The notes beneath the pieces are model-generated. The model saw only the letters and a program-made list of their open reading frames with translations. It had not been told where the DNA came from and searched no databases. From Eubacteriales bacterium (GTDB taxonomy: Bacteria; Bacillota; Clostridia; Christensenellales; CAG-138), in assembly GCA_028694155.1 (NCBI GenBank), contig JAQUTY010000001.1:186001-250000 (forward strand): a stretch of DNA of 64,000 nucleotides, in the 5' to 3' direction. Every line of letters starts with the position of its first letter. Positions within the stretch are counted from its first letter, which is position 1. The position numbers and the translations under genes are program-made. This document shows positions 16,844 through 25,730 of this stretch, one piece after another.

Positions 16844-18223
16844 ATGAAGAAACAGAGACTGTTTGACCGTGCGTTTTTTCGTGAGATGCTGCCGCTGGCG
16901 ATACCCATCGCTCTGCAAAACCTTCTTATGGCATCCTTCCGCCTGGTCGATACATTGATGATAGGACAGCTTGGCGACACCTCCATTGCAGCGGTGGGTC
17001 TTGCCGGCAACATTTCCTTTTTAATCGAGCTTATTGCCTTTGGTATGGCAAGTGGCTCCGCTGTATTCATCGCACAATATTACGGTGCAAAGAACGAGGA
17101 CGGAATACACAGGGCATTTGGGGCATCGTTTGTGAGCATCGTCCCCTTTGGCATCATTATTTCGATACTTGTGGCTTTCTCGCCTTCATTCTTTATGACG
17201 CTGCTGACCGATAGCCCCGACATGATTGCGGAAGGCTCACGCTATTTGAGCACCGCCGCCTTCTCCTATGCAGGCTTGATGATAACCCAGCAGTTTTGCA
17301 CGACCCTGCGTTCCACCGAACGGGTCAAGCTCCCCATGATTGCTACCTCCATTTCGGCGGCAATGAATGCAGTATTGAACTACATATTTATCTTTGGCAA
17401 ACTTGGCTTTGCTGCAATGGGCGTTATGGGTGCAGGGCTTGCAACCTCCATATGCTCCTTTATCAGTCCCCTGATAATTTTCGGGGTGAGCCTTGTGCAA
17501 AAGAATGTGCTTATCCGCTGCTTTGGCGGTATTCTCAGGCTCAAGGGCTTCTTTACGATGTTTTGGAAGAGGGCATTGCCTGTGCTTTCCAACGAGCTGT
17601 TATGGTCGCTGTCCATCGTGTTTATCAACATGGTTTTTGGTCGCATGGGTGACGACAACTACGCGGCACTTACCATCTTCCGCACGGTGGAAAACATTGC
17701 CTTTGTGTTCTTTGTGGGCGTGTGCAACTCATGCAACATTCTTGTTGGCAAGCGCATAGGTGCAGGCAATTTTGACGGTGGCAAGCGCATAGCAAAGCAG
17801 TTCATGGCACTCACCCCCATAATGGGTTTGATTGTTGGTGCGGTAGTAATTCTTCTGCGTGTCCCCATTGTCAATCTTTTTGAAAGCACGGAGGCAACAA
17901 AGCATACCGCACAGATGCTCCTGATTATGTATGGCATCGAGATTGGCGTGCGCAACATACCCTATATCTCGGTGGTTGGCATCTTCCGTGCCGGCGGCGA
18001 CACACGCATCGGCCTTATAGGCGATGTTGTCACAAACTATGGTCTGCTCGTCCCCCTTGTGGCAGTATGCGGTCTTGTATTCAAGCTGCCCTTTTTATGG
18101 ACATATCTGTTGATGATTTGCGTGGACGACCTTGCCAAATGTATCATATACCTGCCCCACTTCCGTTCCAACAAGTGGATCAAGCCTGTTGCGGATATGG
18201 GACGGACAGCCGAGCTTCAATAG
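16844..18223 (+). CDS. MATE-family efflux transporter
   Basis: The 459-residue protein has about twelve membrane helices in two related halves. Family segments are visible: MLPLAIPIALQNLLMASFRLVDTLMIG near the N terminus and FRTVENIAFVFFVGVCNSCNILVGKRIGAG in the middle. It should export drugs or metabolites using a sodium or proton gradient; the substrate is unknown. The in-frame TTG at 16808 lies inside the promoter, so the start is placed at 16844. The stop codon directly abuts that of the convergent DUF2461 gene. Confidence 0.9.
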   Translation: MKKQRLFDRAFFREMLPLAIPIALQNLLMASFRLVDTLMIGQLGDTSIAAVGLAGNISFLIELIAFGMASGSAVFIAQYYGAKNEDGIHRAFGASFVSIVPFGIIISILVAFSPSFFMTLLTDSPDMIAEGSRYLSTAAFSYAGLMITQQFCTTLRSTERVKLPMIATSISAAMNAVLNYIFIFGKLGFAAMGVMGAGLATSICSFISPLIIFGVSLVQKNVLIRCFGGILRLKGFFTMFWKRALPVLSNELLWSLSIVFINMVFGRMGDDNYAALTIFRTVENIAFVFFVGVCNSCNILVGKRIGAGNFDGGKRIAKQFMALTPIMGLIVGAVVILLRVPIVNLFESTEATKHTAQMLLIMYGIEIGVRNIPYISVVGIFRAGGDTRIGLIGDVVTNYGLLVPLVAVCGLVFKLPFLWTYLLMICVDDLAKCIIYLPHFRSNKWIKPVADMGRTAELQ

Positions 18224-18922
18224 CTAATTGCCCTGCTGGTTGCTTAGGCGTCTCATTTCAATCGCCCTGCTCTCCGCCTTCATAAAAAAGTGATAAATCG
18301 GTGCGATAGCGATGAAGTCCTTTTTAATCTTGTCTGCCAGCCTGTCCGAAAAAAGCAGCTCAAAGTCCTTGCTCTGATACATTAAATACATATCCTTGCG
18401 ATTGAGCCAGTTGCACTTTTCTTCGCGCTCGTTGGGGAAATGGTTGCGCTTGTACATATCGCCATAGAGCGTGCAGCCCTTGAGCCTGTCAAACGCCTTT
18501 TGCGCTGCCAAATATGCGCTATCGTTGTCAAGCACCATCGAACGAATTGCCGAAATGCTCTCCTTTGAGGCGCAGTAATAGCCGCAGCCATAGCTGAATC
18601 CACGAGGTGAAATTTCAACAAAGTAGCTCGGTGCGCCCTCAAACAGCTCTCCTCCATGGTTGAAAGAGAACCACACAGTATCACGAAAGATGCTCTTGCC
18701 TTTGGAATATCTGGCGTCACGATACAGACGTGAGATGCGCTTTGGATTGCAGAGCATGTCCGCATCAATGCTCTCTATGGTGGGAGCTAGGCTCTTAATC
18801 AATTCGGATAACGGCTCGATGATATGCCTTTTATAGATGTCCTTATGCTCCTGATACCACTGTTTGTCATCACGGAACATATTTTCCGCAAGAAAATCCA
18901 AGCCTATTGGTGAAAACTGCAT
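18224..18922 (-). CDS. DUF2461 family protein
   Basis: The 232-residue protein matches the DUF2461 (TIGR02453) family: an N-terminal FLAENMFRDDKQWYQEHKDIYKRHI block, the conserved RISRLYRDARYSKGKSIFRDTVWFSF segment, and a C-terminal part reaching the family's usual length. Function is unknown. The start is inside the end of the GIY-YIG gene (19-bp overlap), with AGGAGAAGGAG before the ATG, so the pair is translationally coupled. Confidence 0.85.
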   Translation of the reverse strand: MQFSPIGLDFLAENMFRDDKQWYQEHKDIYKRHIIEPLSELIKSLAPTIESIDADMLCNPKRISRLYRDARYSKGKSIFRDTVWFSFNHGGELFEGAPSYFVEISPRGFSYGCGYYCASKESISAIRSMVLDNDSAYLAAQKAFDRLKGCTLYGDMYKRNHFPNEREEKCNWLNRKDMYLMYQSKDFELLFSDRLADKIKKDFIAIAPIYHFFMKAESRAIEMRRLSNQQGN

Positions 18923-19152
18923 AGCTTCTCCTTCTCCTGCCTTGAAAGACTCTTGACGAATAATTCACGCTTCAGCGCATCTCCCCTGTCGGCGCACTCC
19001 TGAGAATACACCAACCGAACCGGCCCACGTCCACGAGTGTACTTTGCGCCTGTCCCATCGTTGTGCATCTTGATTCTGCGCTCAAGGTTCGTTGTTATTC
19101 CCGTGTATAGCGTGTTGTCCTTACAGCAGACTATGTATAGATAGTAAATCAT
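18904..19152 (-). CDS. GIY-YIG nuclease-domain protein (UPF0213/YhbQ-like)
   Basis: The 82-residue protein is a minimal GIY-YIG domain: YYLYIVCCKDNTLYTGITTNLERRIKMHNDGTGAKYT with the catalytic tyrosines, arginine and the GTGAKYTRGRGPV segment of the YhbQ/URI subfamily. It may act in DNA repair; function of the group is not firmly known. The ATG lies only 8 bases beyond a perfect hairpin that looks like the clpX terminator, and there is no ribosome site in those 8 bases. Confidence 0.85.
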   Translation of the reverse strand: MIYYLYIVCCKDNTLYTGITTNLERRIKMHNDGTGAKYTRGRGPVRLVYSQECADRGDALKRELFVKSLSRQEKEKLCSFHQ

Positions 19153-19159
19153 TTCAAAA

Positions 19160-19183
19160 TTGAGCCGCCCATGGGCGGCTCAA
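19160..19183 (-). terminator. Hairpin at the end of clpX
   Basis: A perfect palindrome (TTGAGCCGCCC, centre AT, then its complement) lies just after clpX and is followed on the minus strand by TTTTG. It should end or slow the tig-clpP-clpX transcript. The T-run is short, so read-through into the GIY-YIG gene is possible. Confidence 0.7.
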
Positions 19184-19187
19184 GTAA

Positions 19188-20480
19188 TCACTTGGAACTA
19201 ACCTCAGGTTGGGGAAGCTCCTGCATCGGTTCGCTTACTGCATAGATGAACTTGGGCGGAGATACCTTGTTGATGGTATCTGCGCTTATCTCGCAGCGCA
19301 CTACACCTTGGAGTGAGGGAATCTCATACATAATATCCAGCATGATGTCCTCAGTTATCGCACGAAGTCCTCTTGCGCCTGTCTTGCGCTCAATCGCTTT
19401 TTTAGCAACGGCTCGAAGTGCGTCCTCCTTGATAACCAGCTCAACTCCGTCCATCTCAAACAGACGCTGATACTGACGAGCAAGAGCGTTCTTAGGCTCG
19501 GTCAAGATGCGAACCAGCGCATCCTCATCGAGATTCTCAAGCGTCACAATGACAGGAACACGACCAACAAACTCAGGAATGAGTCCGAACTTTAGTAAAT
19601 CCTCTGGCAAAATGCTCTTTAGGATTGTGCCAACGTCCTTCTCCTCACGGGTCTTGACCTCTGCCCCAAAGCCGAGCTGTTTCTCGCCTGTGCGCTTCTC
19701 GATTATCTTCTCAATGCCCGTGAATGCACCGCCGACAATGAACAGAACGTTGGTTGTATCAATCTGTAAACATTCCTGTTGGGGATGCTTGCGTCCGCCC
19801 TGCGGCGGCACGTTGGATATAGTACCCTCAAGTATCTTCAACAATGCCTGCTGAACGCCCTCGCCCGACACATCTCGTGTGATGGACACGTTCTCGCTCT
19901 TGCGTGCAATCTTGTCTATCTCGTCAATGTAAACGATGCCCTGTTGAGCACGCTCAATGTCGTAATCGGCTGCCTGAATGAGCTTTAGAAGGATGTTTTC
20001 CACATCATCGCCCACATAGCCTGCCTCGGTCAAGGTTGTGGCATCAGCTACCGCAAAGGGTACGTCCAGTATTTTTGCAAGCGTCTGCGCAAGCATGGTC
20101 TTGCCGCAGCCTGTTGGCCCCAACATAACGATGTTGCTCTTTTGAAGCTCGATATCGTCCTTGGGATCGTAGGCACAGCTTATGCGCTTATAGTGGTTAT
20201 ATACTGCCACGCTCAACGCCTTTTTTGCGCTCGACTGACCAATGACGTACTGGTCCAAAGCAGCGACCAGCTCGCACGGCTTGGGAATCCCATCCGTGCT
20301 CGGCTTTGCATTTGGCGTGAGCTTGTCATTGTGCTCCTGTTCGCGAACGATATCCAAGCACAGCTCAACGCACTCGTTGCATATAAAAGCGTTCGGCCCT
20401 GCAATTAGCTTTTTTACGTCCTTGCGCTGCTTGCCGCAAAAGCTGCATCGTGTCTTGCTAAATTCGTCGTTACCACTCAT
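19188..20480 (-). CDS. clpX: ClpX, ATPase subunit of the ClpXP protease
   Basis: The 430-residue AAA+ unfoldase has the N-terminal zinc-binding domain ([11 protein letters not shown] and CNECVELC), Walker A GPTGCGKT near residue 122, Walker [12 protein letters not shown], the IGF-like loop region LGFGAEV, and sensor 2 GARGLRAI. It feeds unfolded substrates to ClpP. It lies 4 bp downstream of clpP, and the order tig-clpP-clpX is the common bacterial one. Confidence 0.97.
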   Translation of the reverse strand: MSGNDEFSKTRCSFCGKQRKDVKKLIAGPNAFICNECVELCLDIVREQEHNDKLTPNAKPSTDGIPKPCELVAALDQYVIGQSSAKKALSVAVYNHYKRISCAYDPKDDIELQKSNIVMLGPTGCGKTMLAQTLAKILDVPFAVADATTLTEAGYVGDDVENILLKLIQAADYDIERAQQGIVYIDEIDKIARKSENVSITRDVSGEGVQQALLKILEGTISNVPPQGGRKHPQQECLQIDTTNVLFIVGGAFTGIEKIIEKRTGEKQLGFGAEVKTREEKDVGTILKSILPEDLLKFGLIPEFVGRVPVIVTLENLDEDALVRILTEPKNALARQYQRLFEMDGVELVIKEDALRAVAKKAIERKTGARGLRAITEDIMLDIMYEIPSLQGVVRCEISADTINKVSPPKFIYAVSEPMQELPQPEVSSK

Positions 20481-20484
20481 TTAA

Positions 20485-21069
20485 TTACCTCCTCGGCGCA
20501 ATAATCTCATCAATAAGTCCGTACGCCTTTGCCTCTTCGGCTGTCATATAGTTGTCACGCTCCGTATCCTCCTGTATGCGCTCAAAGGATTGCCCCGTGC
20601 GCTTGGAAAGAATACTGTTGAGCTTTTTCTTAATCTTTAGCATCTGCTCCGCCTGAATGGAAATATCGGTCGCTTGACCTCGTGTTCCGCCGCTTGGCTG
20701 ATGAATCATCACCTCGGCATTCTCCAAAGCCTTGCGCTTGCCCTTTGCACCTGCTGCCAGCAAAAATGCGCCCATTGACGCTGCTAAACCTACACAGATG
20801 GTCGATACTTCACACTTTAGATACTGCATGGTGTCGTAAATCGCCAGACCTGCCGAAACGGAACCACCGGGGCTGTTGATATAGAGAAAGATGTCCTTAT
20901 CGGGGTCATTTGCCTCCAGAAAGAGCATCTGCGCCACGATTAGATTGGCTGAATCATCATCGACCTCGCCGCCTAAGAAAATAATTCTGTCACTCAACAG
21001 GCGGGAATAGATGTCATAGGAGCGTTCGCCACGATTGGTCTGCTCTACCACCATCGGTATTAGGTTCAT
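20485..21069 (-). CDS. clpP: ClpP, proteolytic subunit
   Basis: The 194-residue serine protease has the catalytic serine in [11 protein letters not shown], histidine in MIHQPSGG and aspartate in [13 protein letters not shown]. It assembles into two stacked heptamers that degrade proteins delivered by ClpX. The gene is 12 bp downstream of tig and 4 bp upstream of clpX. Length is normal for the family. Confidence 0.97.
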   Translation of the reverse strand: MNLIPMVVEQTNRGERSYDIYSRLLSDRIIFLGGEVDDDSANLIVAQMLFLEANDPDKDIFLYINSPGGSVSAGLAIYDTMQYLKCEVSTICVGLAASMGAFLLAAGAKGKRKALENAEVMIHQPSGGTRGQATDISIQAEQMLKIKKKLNSILSKRTGQSFERIQEDTERDNYMTAEEAKAYGLIDEIIAPRR

Positions 21070-21081
21070 TGTCTGACCTCC

Positions 21082-22362
21082 TTATTCTTCAACTGCACTT
21101 TCTGTAATGAGAGCTATTGTCTTTTCAACCGCAATACGGTCTGCCAGATAGTCCCTGTCCTCATCCTTTAGATTCTTTGCAAAGTCGTCCTTCTCCATGT
21201 TGTTCTGCTTGGCGTACTTGTCGATGCTTTCCTCAATTTCATCGTCAGTAACCTCAATGTTCTCCGCCTTGGTCACAGCATCGATTACAAGCTGCATCTT
21301 GACACGCACGGAAGCTTCTTCCTGATAGGTCTTCTTCAGCTCGTCAATGGTGGTTCCCACATAGCCGCAGTAGTCCTCCAATGATATGCCACTGGAGCTT
21401 AACCGATATTGCAGTTCACGCAGCATATATTCAATCTGGCGGTCTATCATGCACTGTGGTACGTCCACGGTAGCATTGTCGCATGCGCCCTTTAGGGCAT
21501 TGTTCTCGTTAATGGTCTTGTTGCGCTTTTCTTTCTCCTCAACAAGCTTTGCCTTTTTATCGGCTTTCCATTCGTCCACGGTATCAAATTCGGAGATGTC
21601 CTTGATGAACTCATCGTCAATTTCCGGAATTTCCTTCTGTGCAATGGAATGTACTTTGCAAGCAAAGATTGCTTCCTTACCCGCCAAGTTCTCGGCATGG
21701 TACTCGGCAGGGAAGGTGACCTTTACGTCCTTCTCCTCGTCTATGGCGCATCCGATGAGCTGCTCCTCAAAGCCCGGAATAAAGGTGTTCGAGCCGATAA
21801 CCAGCGTCTGTGCCTCTGCCGTGCCGCCGTCAAATTTAACGCCGTCAACGCTGCCTGAATAATCAAGAACAATCCTGTCGCCGTTGCGAACCTCACGCTC
21901 AACGTCAACAAAGCGAGCCTGCTTTTCCTGCTCCTCGGTCAGTGCGGCATCGACCTCGCTGTCCTGGACAGTATACTCCTGCTTTTTAACGACTATTCCC
22001 TTGTACTGTCCCAGCTCGACCTCAGGACGCAGCTGAACCTCGGCTGTGAAGGTTGCGCCCTCCGCCTCGGATATGCTCTCGATATCGATGGAGGGACGGT
22101 CAACTGCTACCAGCTCGCTTTGGGCAAGAGCATCGTCATATGCGTCGCCCCAGCAGAGCTCGAATGCGTCCTCATAGAAGCATGCTTCGCCATACATATT
22201 TTCGATGACCTTGCGCGGAGCCTTACCCTTGCGGAAGCCCGGGATATTGTAGCGTCCAGCGGTCTTATGGTATGCGTCAGTTATCGCCTTTTGAAAAAGG
22301 GCGGGTGCAATTTCGATTGTGATTTTTGCCTTGTTTCCTTCAAGTCTTTCAACTTTTGCCAT
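21082..22362 (-). CDS. tig: Trigger factor, ribosome-bound chaperone
   Basis: The 426-residue protein has the ribosome-binding signature GFRKGKAPRKVIE near residue 45, an FKBP-like PPIase domain (about 155-245, with FIPGFEEQLIGC), and a helical C-terminal chaperone domain. It folds nascent chains and acts as a prolyl isomerase. GGAGAG precedes the ATG, and the promoter lies at 22407-22435. Confidence 0.97.
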   Translation of the reverse strand: MAKVERLEGNKAKITIEIAPALFQKAITDAYHKTAGRYNIPGFRKGKAPRKVIENMYGEACFYEDAFELCWGDAYDDALAQSELVAVDRPSIDIESISEAEGATFTAEVQLRPEVELGQYKGIVVKKQEYTVQDSEVDAALTEEQEKQARFVDVEREVRNGDRIVLDYSGSVDGVKFDGGTAEAQTLVIGSNTFIPGFEEQLIGCAIDEEKDVKVTFPAEYHAENLAGKEAIFACKVHSIAQKEIPEIDDEFIKDISEFDTVDEWKADKKAKLVEEKEKRNKTINENNALKGACDNATVDVPQCMIDRQIEYMLRELQYRLSSSGISLEDYCGYVGTTIDELKKTYQEEASVRVKMQLVIDAVTKAENIEVTDDEIEESIDKYAKQNNMEKDDFAKNLKDEDRDYLADRIAVEKTIALITESAVEE

Positions 22363-22406
22363 TGGTTCTCTCCTTTATTTATGGCATATTACGCCAGTTT
22401 CACGTT

Positions 22407-22435
22407 ATCTTAACACACCTGATATTTATTTGCAA
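22407..22435 (-). promoter_or_regulatory. Promoter of tig-clpP-clpX
   Basis: On the minus strand there is TTGCAA (22435-22430), 17 bp, and TAAGAT (22412-22407), with a leader of about 45 bases before the tig ATG. Confidence 0.55.
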
Positions 22436-22477
22436 GTGACGGATTGTGAAATATAGGTGTCAAGTAATCCAAATTTC

Positions 22478-22495
22478 TTGTAAATACATTTACAA
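22478..22495. promoter_or_regulatory. Palindromic operator before the ModE-like gene
   Basis: TTGTAAAT-AC-ATTTACAA is a perfect 18-bp palindrome. It covers the -35 element of the promoter at 22489-22517, so a bound protein should block transcription; autoregulation by the downstream ModE-like regulator is the simplest idea. Confidence 0.6.
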
Positions 22496-22517
22496 AAATG
22501 GAGAAATACGTTATCAT
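22489..22517 (+). promoter_or_regulatory. Promoter of the ModE-like/dapF/TlpA operon
   Basis: TTTACA at 22489-22494, 17 bp, TATCAT at 22512-22517. A leader of about 25 bases has GGGAGCG before the ATG at 22547. Confidence 0.6.
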
Positions 22518-22546
22518 TGAATCAAATAACGAATGGGAGCGTAGGT

Positions 22547-22894
22547 ATGGATCAGCAACTGCGTTATACGCTTGTGCTCAAGGTGTACGGTGAAGATAAG
22601 ATATTTGGTCCGGGAATTGCCGAGCTTCTTGAGAAAATTGATTGCGTTCACTCAATACGGAAGGCTACATTGGAAATGGGCATGGCATACTCCAAAGCGT
22701 GGAGCATCATTAAAACCGCCGAAACGAGTTTGGGCTTCCCTCTGCTGTCGTCCACAACGGGTGGGGCTGGCGGTGGCGGTGCTGTTCTAACCGACAGGGG
22801 CAGACAGTTTTTACTCTCCTATCGAAAATTTGAAACCATCGTCCACGACTTTGCGGACGAAATCTTTATGGAAATGTTTGGAGCGCAAGCATGA
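22547..22894 (+). CDS. ModE N-terminal-type winged-helix regulator
   Basis: The 115-residue protein is a stand-alone LysR/ModE-type DNA-binding domain: IDCVHSIRKATLEMGMAYSKAWSIIKTAETSLGFPLLSSTTGGAGGGGAVLT, where the glycine-rich turn and TGG are family marks. The molybdate-binding domains of full ModE are absent, so the signal it reads is unknown. It overlaps dapF by 4 bp (ATGA). A perfect palindrome in its promoter is the likely binding site. Confidence 0.8.
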   Translation: MDQQLRYTLVLKVYGEDKIFGPGIAELLEKIDCVHSIRKATLEMGMAYSKAWSIIKTAETSLGFPLLSSTTGGAGGGGAVLTDRGRQFLLSYRKFETIVHDFADEIFMEMFGAQA

Positions 22895-23715
22895 TTTTTT
22901 ACAAGGTACATGGTTTAGGAAATGATTTTATTCTCATAGATGCACGAGAGCTTGAGCCGACTGATTGGTCGGCATTTGCAGTCAAGTACTGCAAAAGGCA
23001 TACAGGCATCGGTGCGGACGGAATTTTGCTGGTTTGCAACTCGTCCGTGGCTAATACCAAAATGCGGATTATCAATTCAGATGGAAGCGAAGCCGAGATG
23101 TGCGGTAACGGTATTCGCTGCTTTGCAAAGTGGGTCTATGAACGGGGCATTGTTGACAAAGAGGACTTTGCGGTTGAAACGCTCTCCGGAATTGTCCGTC
23201 CCACGGTTATCACCAGTGGCGGCGTGGTCACGGACGTGCGTGTGGATATGGGTGAGCCTATGCTCGACTGCCGTGACATTCCCGTTGTCGGTCAGGGGCG
23301 GTGCATTGACCGCAGCCTGTCAGTTCTTGGCAAGGAGTATCGTTTTACCTCCGTCTTGGTGGGCGTGCCGCACACCTACGTTTTTGTTGACGATTTGGGG
23401 GACGTGGATATTCCCACCCTTGGCGCAAAGATTGAATGTGCCCAATGTTTCCCAAAACACACCAACGTTAATTTTATCCATGTGCTCGATGAAAACAGCA
23501 TCGAGATGAGAACCTTTGAACGGGGCTGTGGCTGCACCCTCGCCTGCGGAACAGGCGCATCCGGTGCGGTAGTTGCCTGCAGCTTGAACGACAGAACGGA
23601 AAAGTGCATCTCCGTCTCGTTACAGGAAGGTAAACTGTTCATTGAATGGGCCGAGAATGGTCACGTCTATATGACCGGCCCTGCAACAATCGTATGTAAA
23701 GGAGAAATATTATGA
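22891..23715 (+). CDS. dapF: Diaminopimelate epimerase
   Basis: The 274-residue enzyme interconverts LL- and meso-diaminopimelate for lysine and peptidoglycan synthesis. It shows the N-terminal [15 protein letters not shown], the first catalytic cysteine in EMCGNGIRC and the second in [12 protein letters not shown], with GIGADG between. The length is normal. It is coupled to the upstream ModE-like gene and the downstream TlpA-like gene by 4-bp overlaps, which is an unusual setting for dapF. Confidence 0.95.
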   Translation: MIFYKVHGLGNDFILIDARELEPTDWSAFAVKYCKRHTGIGADGILLVCNSSVANTKMRIINSDGSEAEMCGNGIRCFAKWVYERGIVDKEDFAVETLSGIVRPTVITSGGVVTDVRVDMGEPMLDCRDIPVVGQGRCIDRSLSVLGKEYRFTSVLVGVPHTYVFVDDLGDVDIPTLGAKIECAQCFPKHTNVNFIHVLDENSIEMRTFERGCGCTLACGTGASGAVVACSLNDRTEKCISVSLQEGKLFIEWAENGHVYMTGPATIVCKGEIL

Positions 23716-24281
23716 ATAAATTGATGATCCTGTTGGTCTGTCTGCTGCTGCTTGTGGGCTGCTCTGCAAAATCGACCGACACCAATCCAACCGAACCTCC
23801 CAAAGATGTAACCCCGACCGATGATGCAACCCCGACCGACCAAATAGACGGCACTGCACCTTCCGACCAAAAGGTGCTCAAATTCTCCTCTGTCGATCAA
23901 AACGGCAACACCGTGACCGAGGATATTTTGGACGGCAAGAGCGTAGTTCTTATCAACTTCTGGGCGACATGGTGTAGCCCATGCGTTGCGGAATTGCCCT
24001 ATCTTGAACAGCTCTACAAGGACTATCAAGACCGTGGAGTTCTAATCATGGGCGTTATGGTTGACGGTACTGTTGACGATGCCTCCAACCTAATTGAAAG
24101 TGCTGGCATAACCTATCCGATAATCACCGTTGATGGCGATTTGTTGGAGCTGTCAAGAACCATGCAGTTCGTTCCTACCACAATCTTTGTCAACGAAAAT
24201 GGCGTGCAGCAGGGTGATAACATCATCGGAAGCAACACCTATGAACAGTGGGCAGAAATGATTGAGAACCTGCTGCCGTGA
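23712..24281 (+). CDS. TlpA/ResA-like thioredoxin-fold lipoprotein
   Basis: The 189-residue protein has a lipobox LLVGC (Cys17), a Pro-Thr-Asp linker, and a thioredoxin domain (about 55-188) with active site WATWCSPC and cis-proline region FVPTTIFV. It should act outside the membrane in disulfide exchange. The stop overlaps the GTG of the next small gene by 4 bp (GTGA). Its partners are a CXXC peptide and a membrane 4Fe-4S protein, so it may receive electrons through them. Confidence 0.9.
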   Translation: MNKLMILLVCLLLLVGCSAKSTDTNPTEPPKDVTPTDDATPTDQIDGTAPSDQKVLKFSSVDQNGNTVTEDILDGKSVVLINFWATWCSPCVAELPYLEQLYKDYQDRGVLIMGVMVDGTVDDASNLIESAGITYPIITVDGDLLELSRTMQFVPTTIFVNENGVQQGDNIIGSNTYEQWAEMIENLLP

Positions 24282-24415
24282 AAAAGTGGATATTGACAAT
24301 AGTAATTTTTCTTGCAGGCGCAGCATTGGTGACGGTGGGCGTCTGCTTGGGCGAACCGCAGAGTGTGCTATCAAAGGCGGTTCGCATATGCTTGGAGTGT
24401 ATTGGCATTGGGTAA
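24278..24415 (+). CDS. CD1871A-family small CXXC membrane peptide
   Basis: This 45-residue gene starts at GTG 24278: [21 protein letters not shown], then [23 protein letters not shown]. It has one membrane segment and ends in CLECIGIG, the hallmark of the CD1871A family of small clostridial CXXC proteins. These are typically next to a TlpA-type thioredoxin and a 4Fe-4S membrane protein, exactly as here. The CXXC could carry disulfide or electron transfer near the outer face. Overlaps of 4 bp upstream and 8 bp downstream show tight coupling. Confidence 0.85.
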   Translation: MKKWILTIVIFLAGAALVTVGVCLGEPQSVLSKAVRICLECIGIG

Positions 24416-25235
24416 AATTTGGGGCTTTATTAAGCGGCACACTCGCCGCATAATACAGGTAGTATCAACGGTGCTTCACAATCCGCTGTGGGGTGGATTT
24501 CTGTCGCACAAAATATATCAAGGGCAGCTCAAGAGCGTTTGCGTCCCCGGTCTGAATTGCTATTCCTGCCCTGCCGCCGTGGGCGCGTGTCCCATCGGGT
24601 CGCTTCAGCAGGCTATGTACGCCAAAAAGGCACGCTATTACGTCCTAGGCACGCTTATTCTCATCGGAGTGACGCTGGGACGAGTGGTGTGCGGCTTTCT
24701 CTGCCCGTTCGGACTGCTGCAAGACCTGTTGTACAAAATTCCGTTTTTCAAAAAGATTAACAGATTCAAAGCGGACAGGTGGCTGCGTTGGCTCAAATAT
24801 GTCATATTGGCGGTATTTGTAATCATTCTGCCTCTATTCTTTATCGATGCGCCGACCTTCTGCAAGTATATTTGTCCTCAGGGAACTCTGCAGGGCGGCA
24901 TAACTTTAGCTCCGTTTATTGATGTTGCGTTGGGCTTTTTGTACACTTGGAAGGTTGCAATTTTGATTGTCACGCTGCTGCTGTGTCTTTTAATTTATCG
25001 CCCCTTCTGCAAATATATCTGTCCGCTTGGTGCCATTTACGGTCTGTTTAACAGGGTCGCCATCGTGCGGCTGCGAATAGACAAGAATAAGTGTACCCAA
25101 TGTGGTGCTTGCGCTAAGGTGTGCAAAATGTGCGTTGATCCTGTCAAGCACCCCAACAGTATTGAATGTATCCGCTGCGGCGACTGCCAGCACATCTGTC
25201 CGCACGGTGCAATTAAACTTGGAATAAAGAAATAG
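24408..25235 (+). CDS. Membrane-bound 4Fe-4S protein (NapH/YccM-like)
   Basis: The 275-residue protein has about five membrane segments, several CxxxCP motifs in loops (CYSCPAAVGACP, CGFLCPFG, CKYICPQG, CKYICPLG), and a C-terminal two-cluster ferredoxin domain (CTQCGACAKVC and CIRCGDCQHICPHG). Such proteins carry electrons through the membrane, here probably to the TlpA-like lipoprotein through the CXXC peptide. I chose TTG at 24408 with GGAG about 10 bases upstream; the frame extends to 24363 but into the small gene. The start is less certain than the function. Confidence 0.85.
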   Translation: MGKIWGFIKRHTRRIIQVVSTVLHNPLWGGFLSHKIYQGQLKSVCVPGLNCYSCPAAVGACPIGSLQQAMYAKKARYYVLGTLILIGVTLGRVVCGFLCPFGLLQDLLYKIPFFKKINRFKADRWLRWLKYVILAVFVIILPLFFIDAPTFCKYICPQGTLQGGITLAPFIDVALGFLYTWKVAILIVTLLLCLLIYRPFCKYICPLGAIYGLFNRVAIVRLRIDKNKCTQCGACAKVCKMCVDPVKHPNSIECIRCGDCQHICPHGAIKLGIKK

Positions 25236-25248
25236 GAGATGAGGAAAT

Positions 25249-25710
25249 ATGGGGAAAAAGAAAACGGCGTTCCATGACAGCTTCCAAGAGAGTGAAATTC
25301 TTTGGAAGGACAGAAAGCGCATCTGCGGACTGCCCATCACGTTTTCAAAGTATTCGTTGGACAAGGACAGGCTGTACTTCAAGAAGGGCTTTTTTGCAAG
25401 CGAAACCAACGAGCTGCTGCTGTACCGAGTGTTGGATATTAAGTCCAATCGCAACCTGTGGCAAAAGATTTGCCGAGTTGGTTCGGTATCTCTGTACAGT
25501 GCCGACAAGAGCGACAGCATTCTGGTGCTCAAGAACATTCGCAAGAGCGACAAGGTTCGCAAATTCTTAAGTGTTCTGATTGAGCAAAGGCGCAACGAGA
25601 AGGGCATCACCGGTCGTGAGCTTTATGGCGCAAGCGGCTTTTCTCAGTCGGGTGACATTCTCCCCGATGCAGATGGTGATGGCGTTCCCGATATTGTTGA
25701 CAGCGACTAG
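25249..25710 (+). CDS. Bacterial PH-domain-like protein with a calcium-type C-terminal tail
   Basis: The 153-residue soluble protein has a PH-like domain of the DUF304/bPH type (about residues 15-112): RLYFKKGFFASETNELLLYRVLDIKSNRNL and the SLYSADKSDSILVLKNI segment. The last 20 residues contain DADGDGVPDIVDSD, a thrombospondin-type-3-like calcium loop. No signal peptide is visible. It follows the 4Fe-4S gene after 13 bp with GGAG before the ATG and a terminator after it, so it closes the operon. The role is unknown. Confidence 0.7.
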   Translation: MGKKKTAFHDSFQESEILWKDRKRICGLPITFSKYSLDKDRLYFKKGFFASETNELLLYRVLDIKSNRNLWQKICRVGSVSLYSADKSDSILVLKNIRKSDKVRKFLSVLIEQRRNEKGITGRELYGASGFSQSGDILPDADGDGVPDIVDSD

Positions 25711-25730
25711 CAATTTGTTTTAACAAATTT

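Noticed and set aside
24363..24407. Upstream extension of the 4Fe-4S protein
   Set aside because: This stretch codes for the CXXC peptide in another frame, and the extended N terminus has no ribosome site; the TTG at 24408 is preferred.
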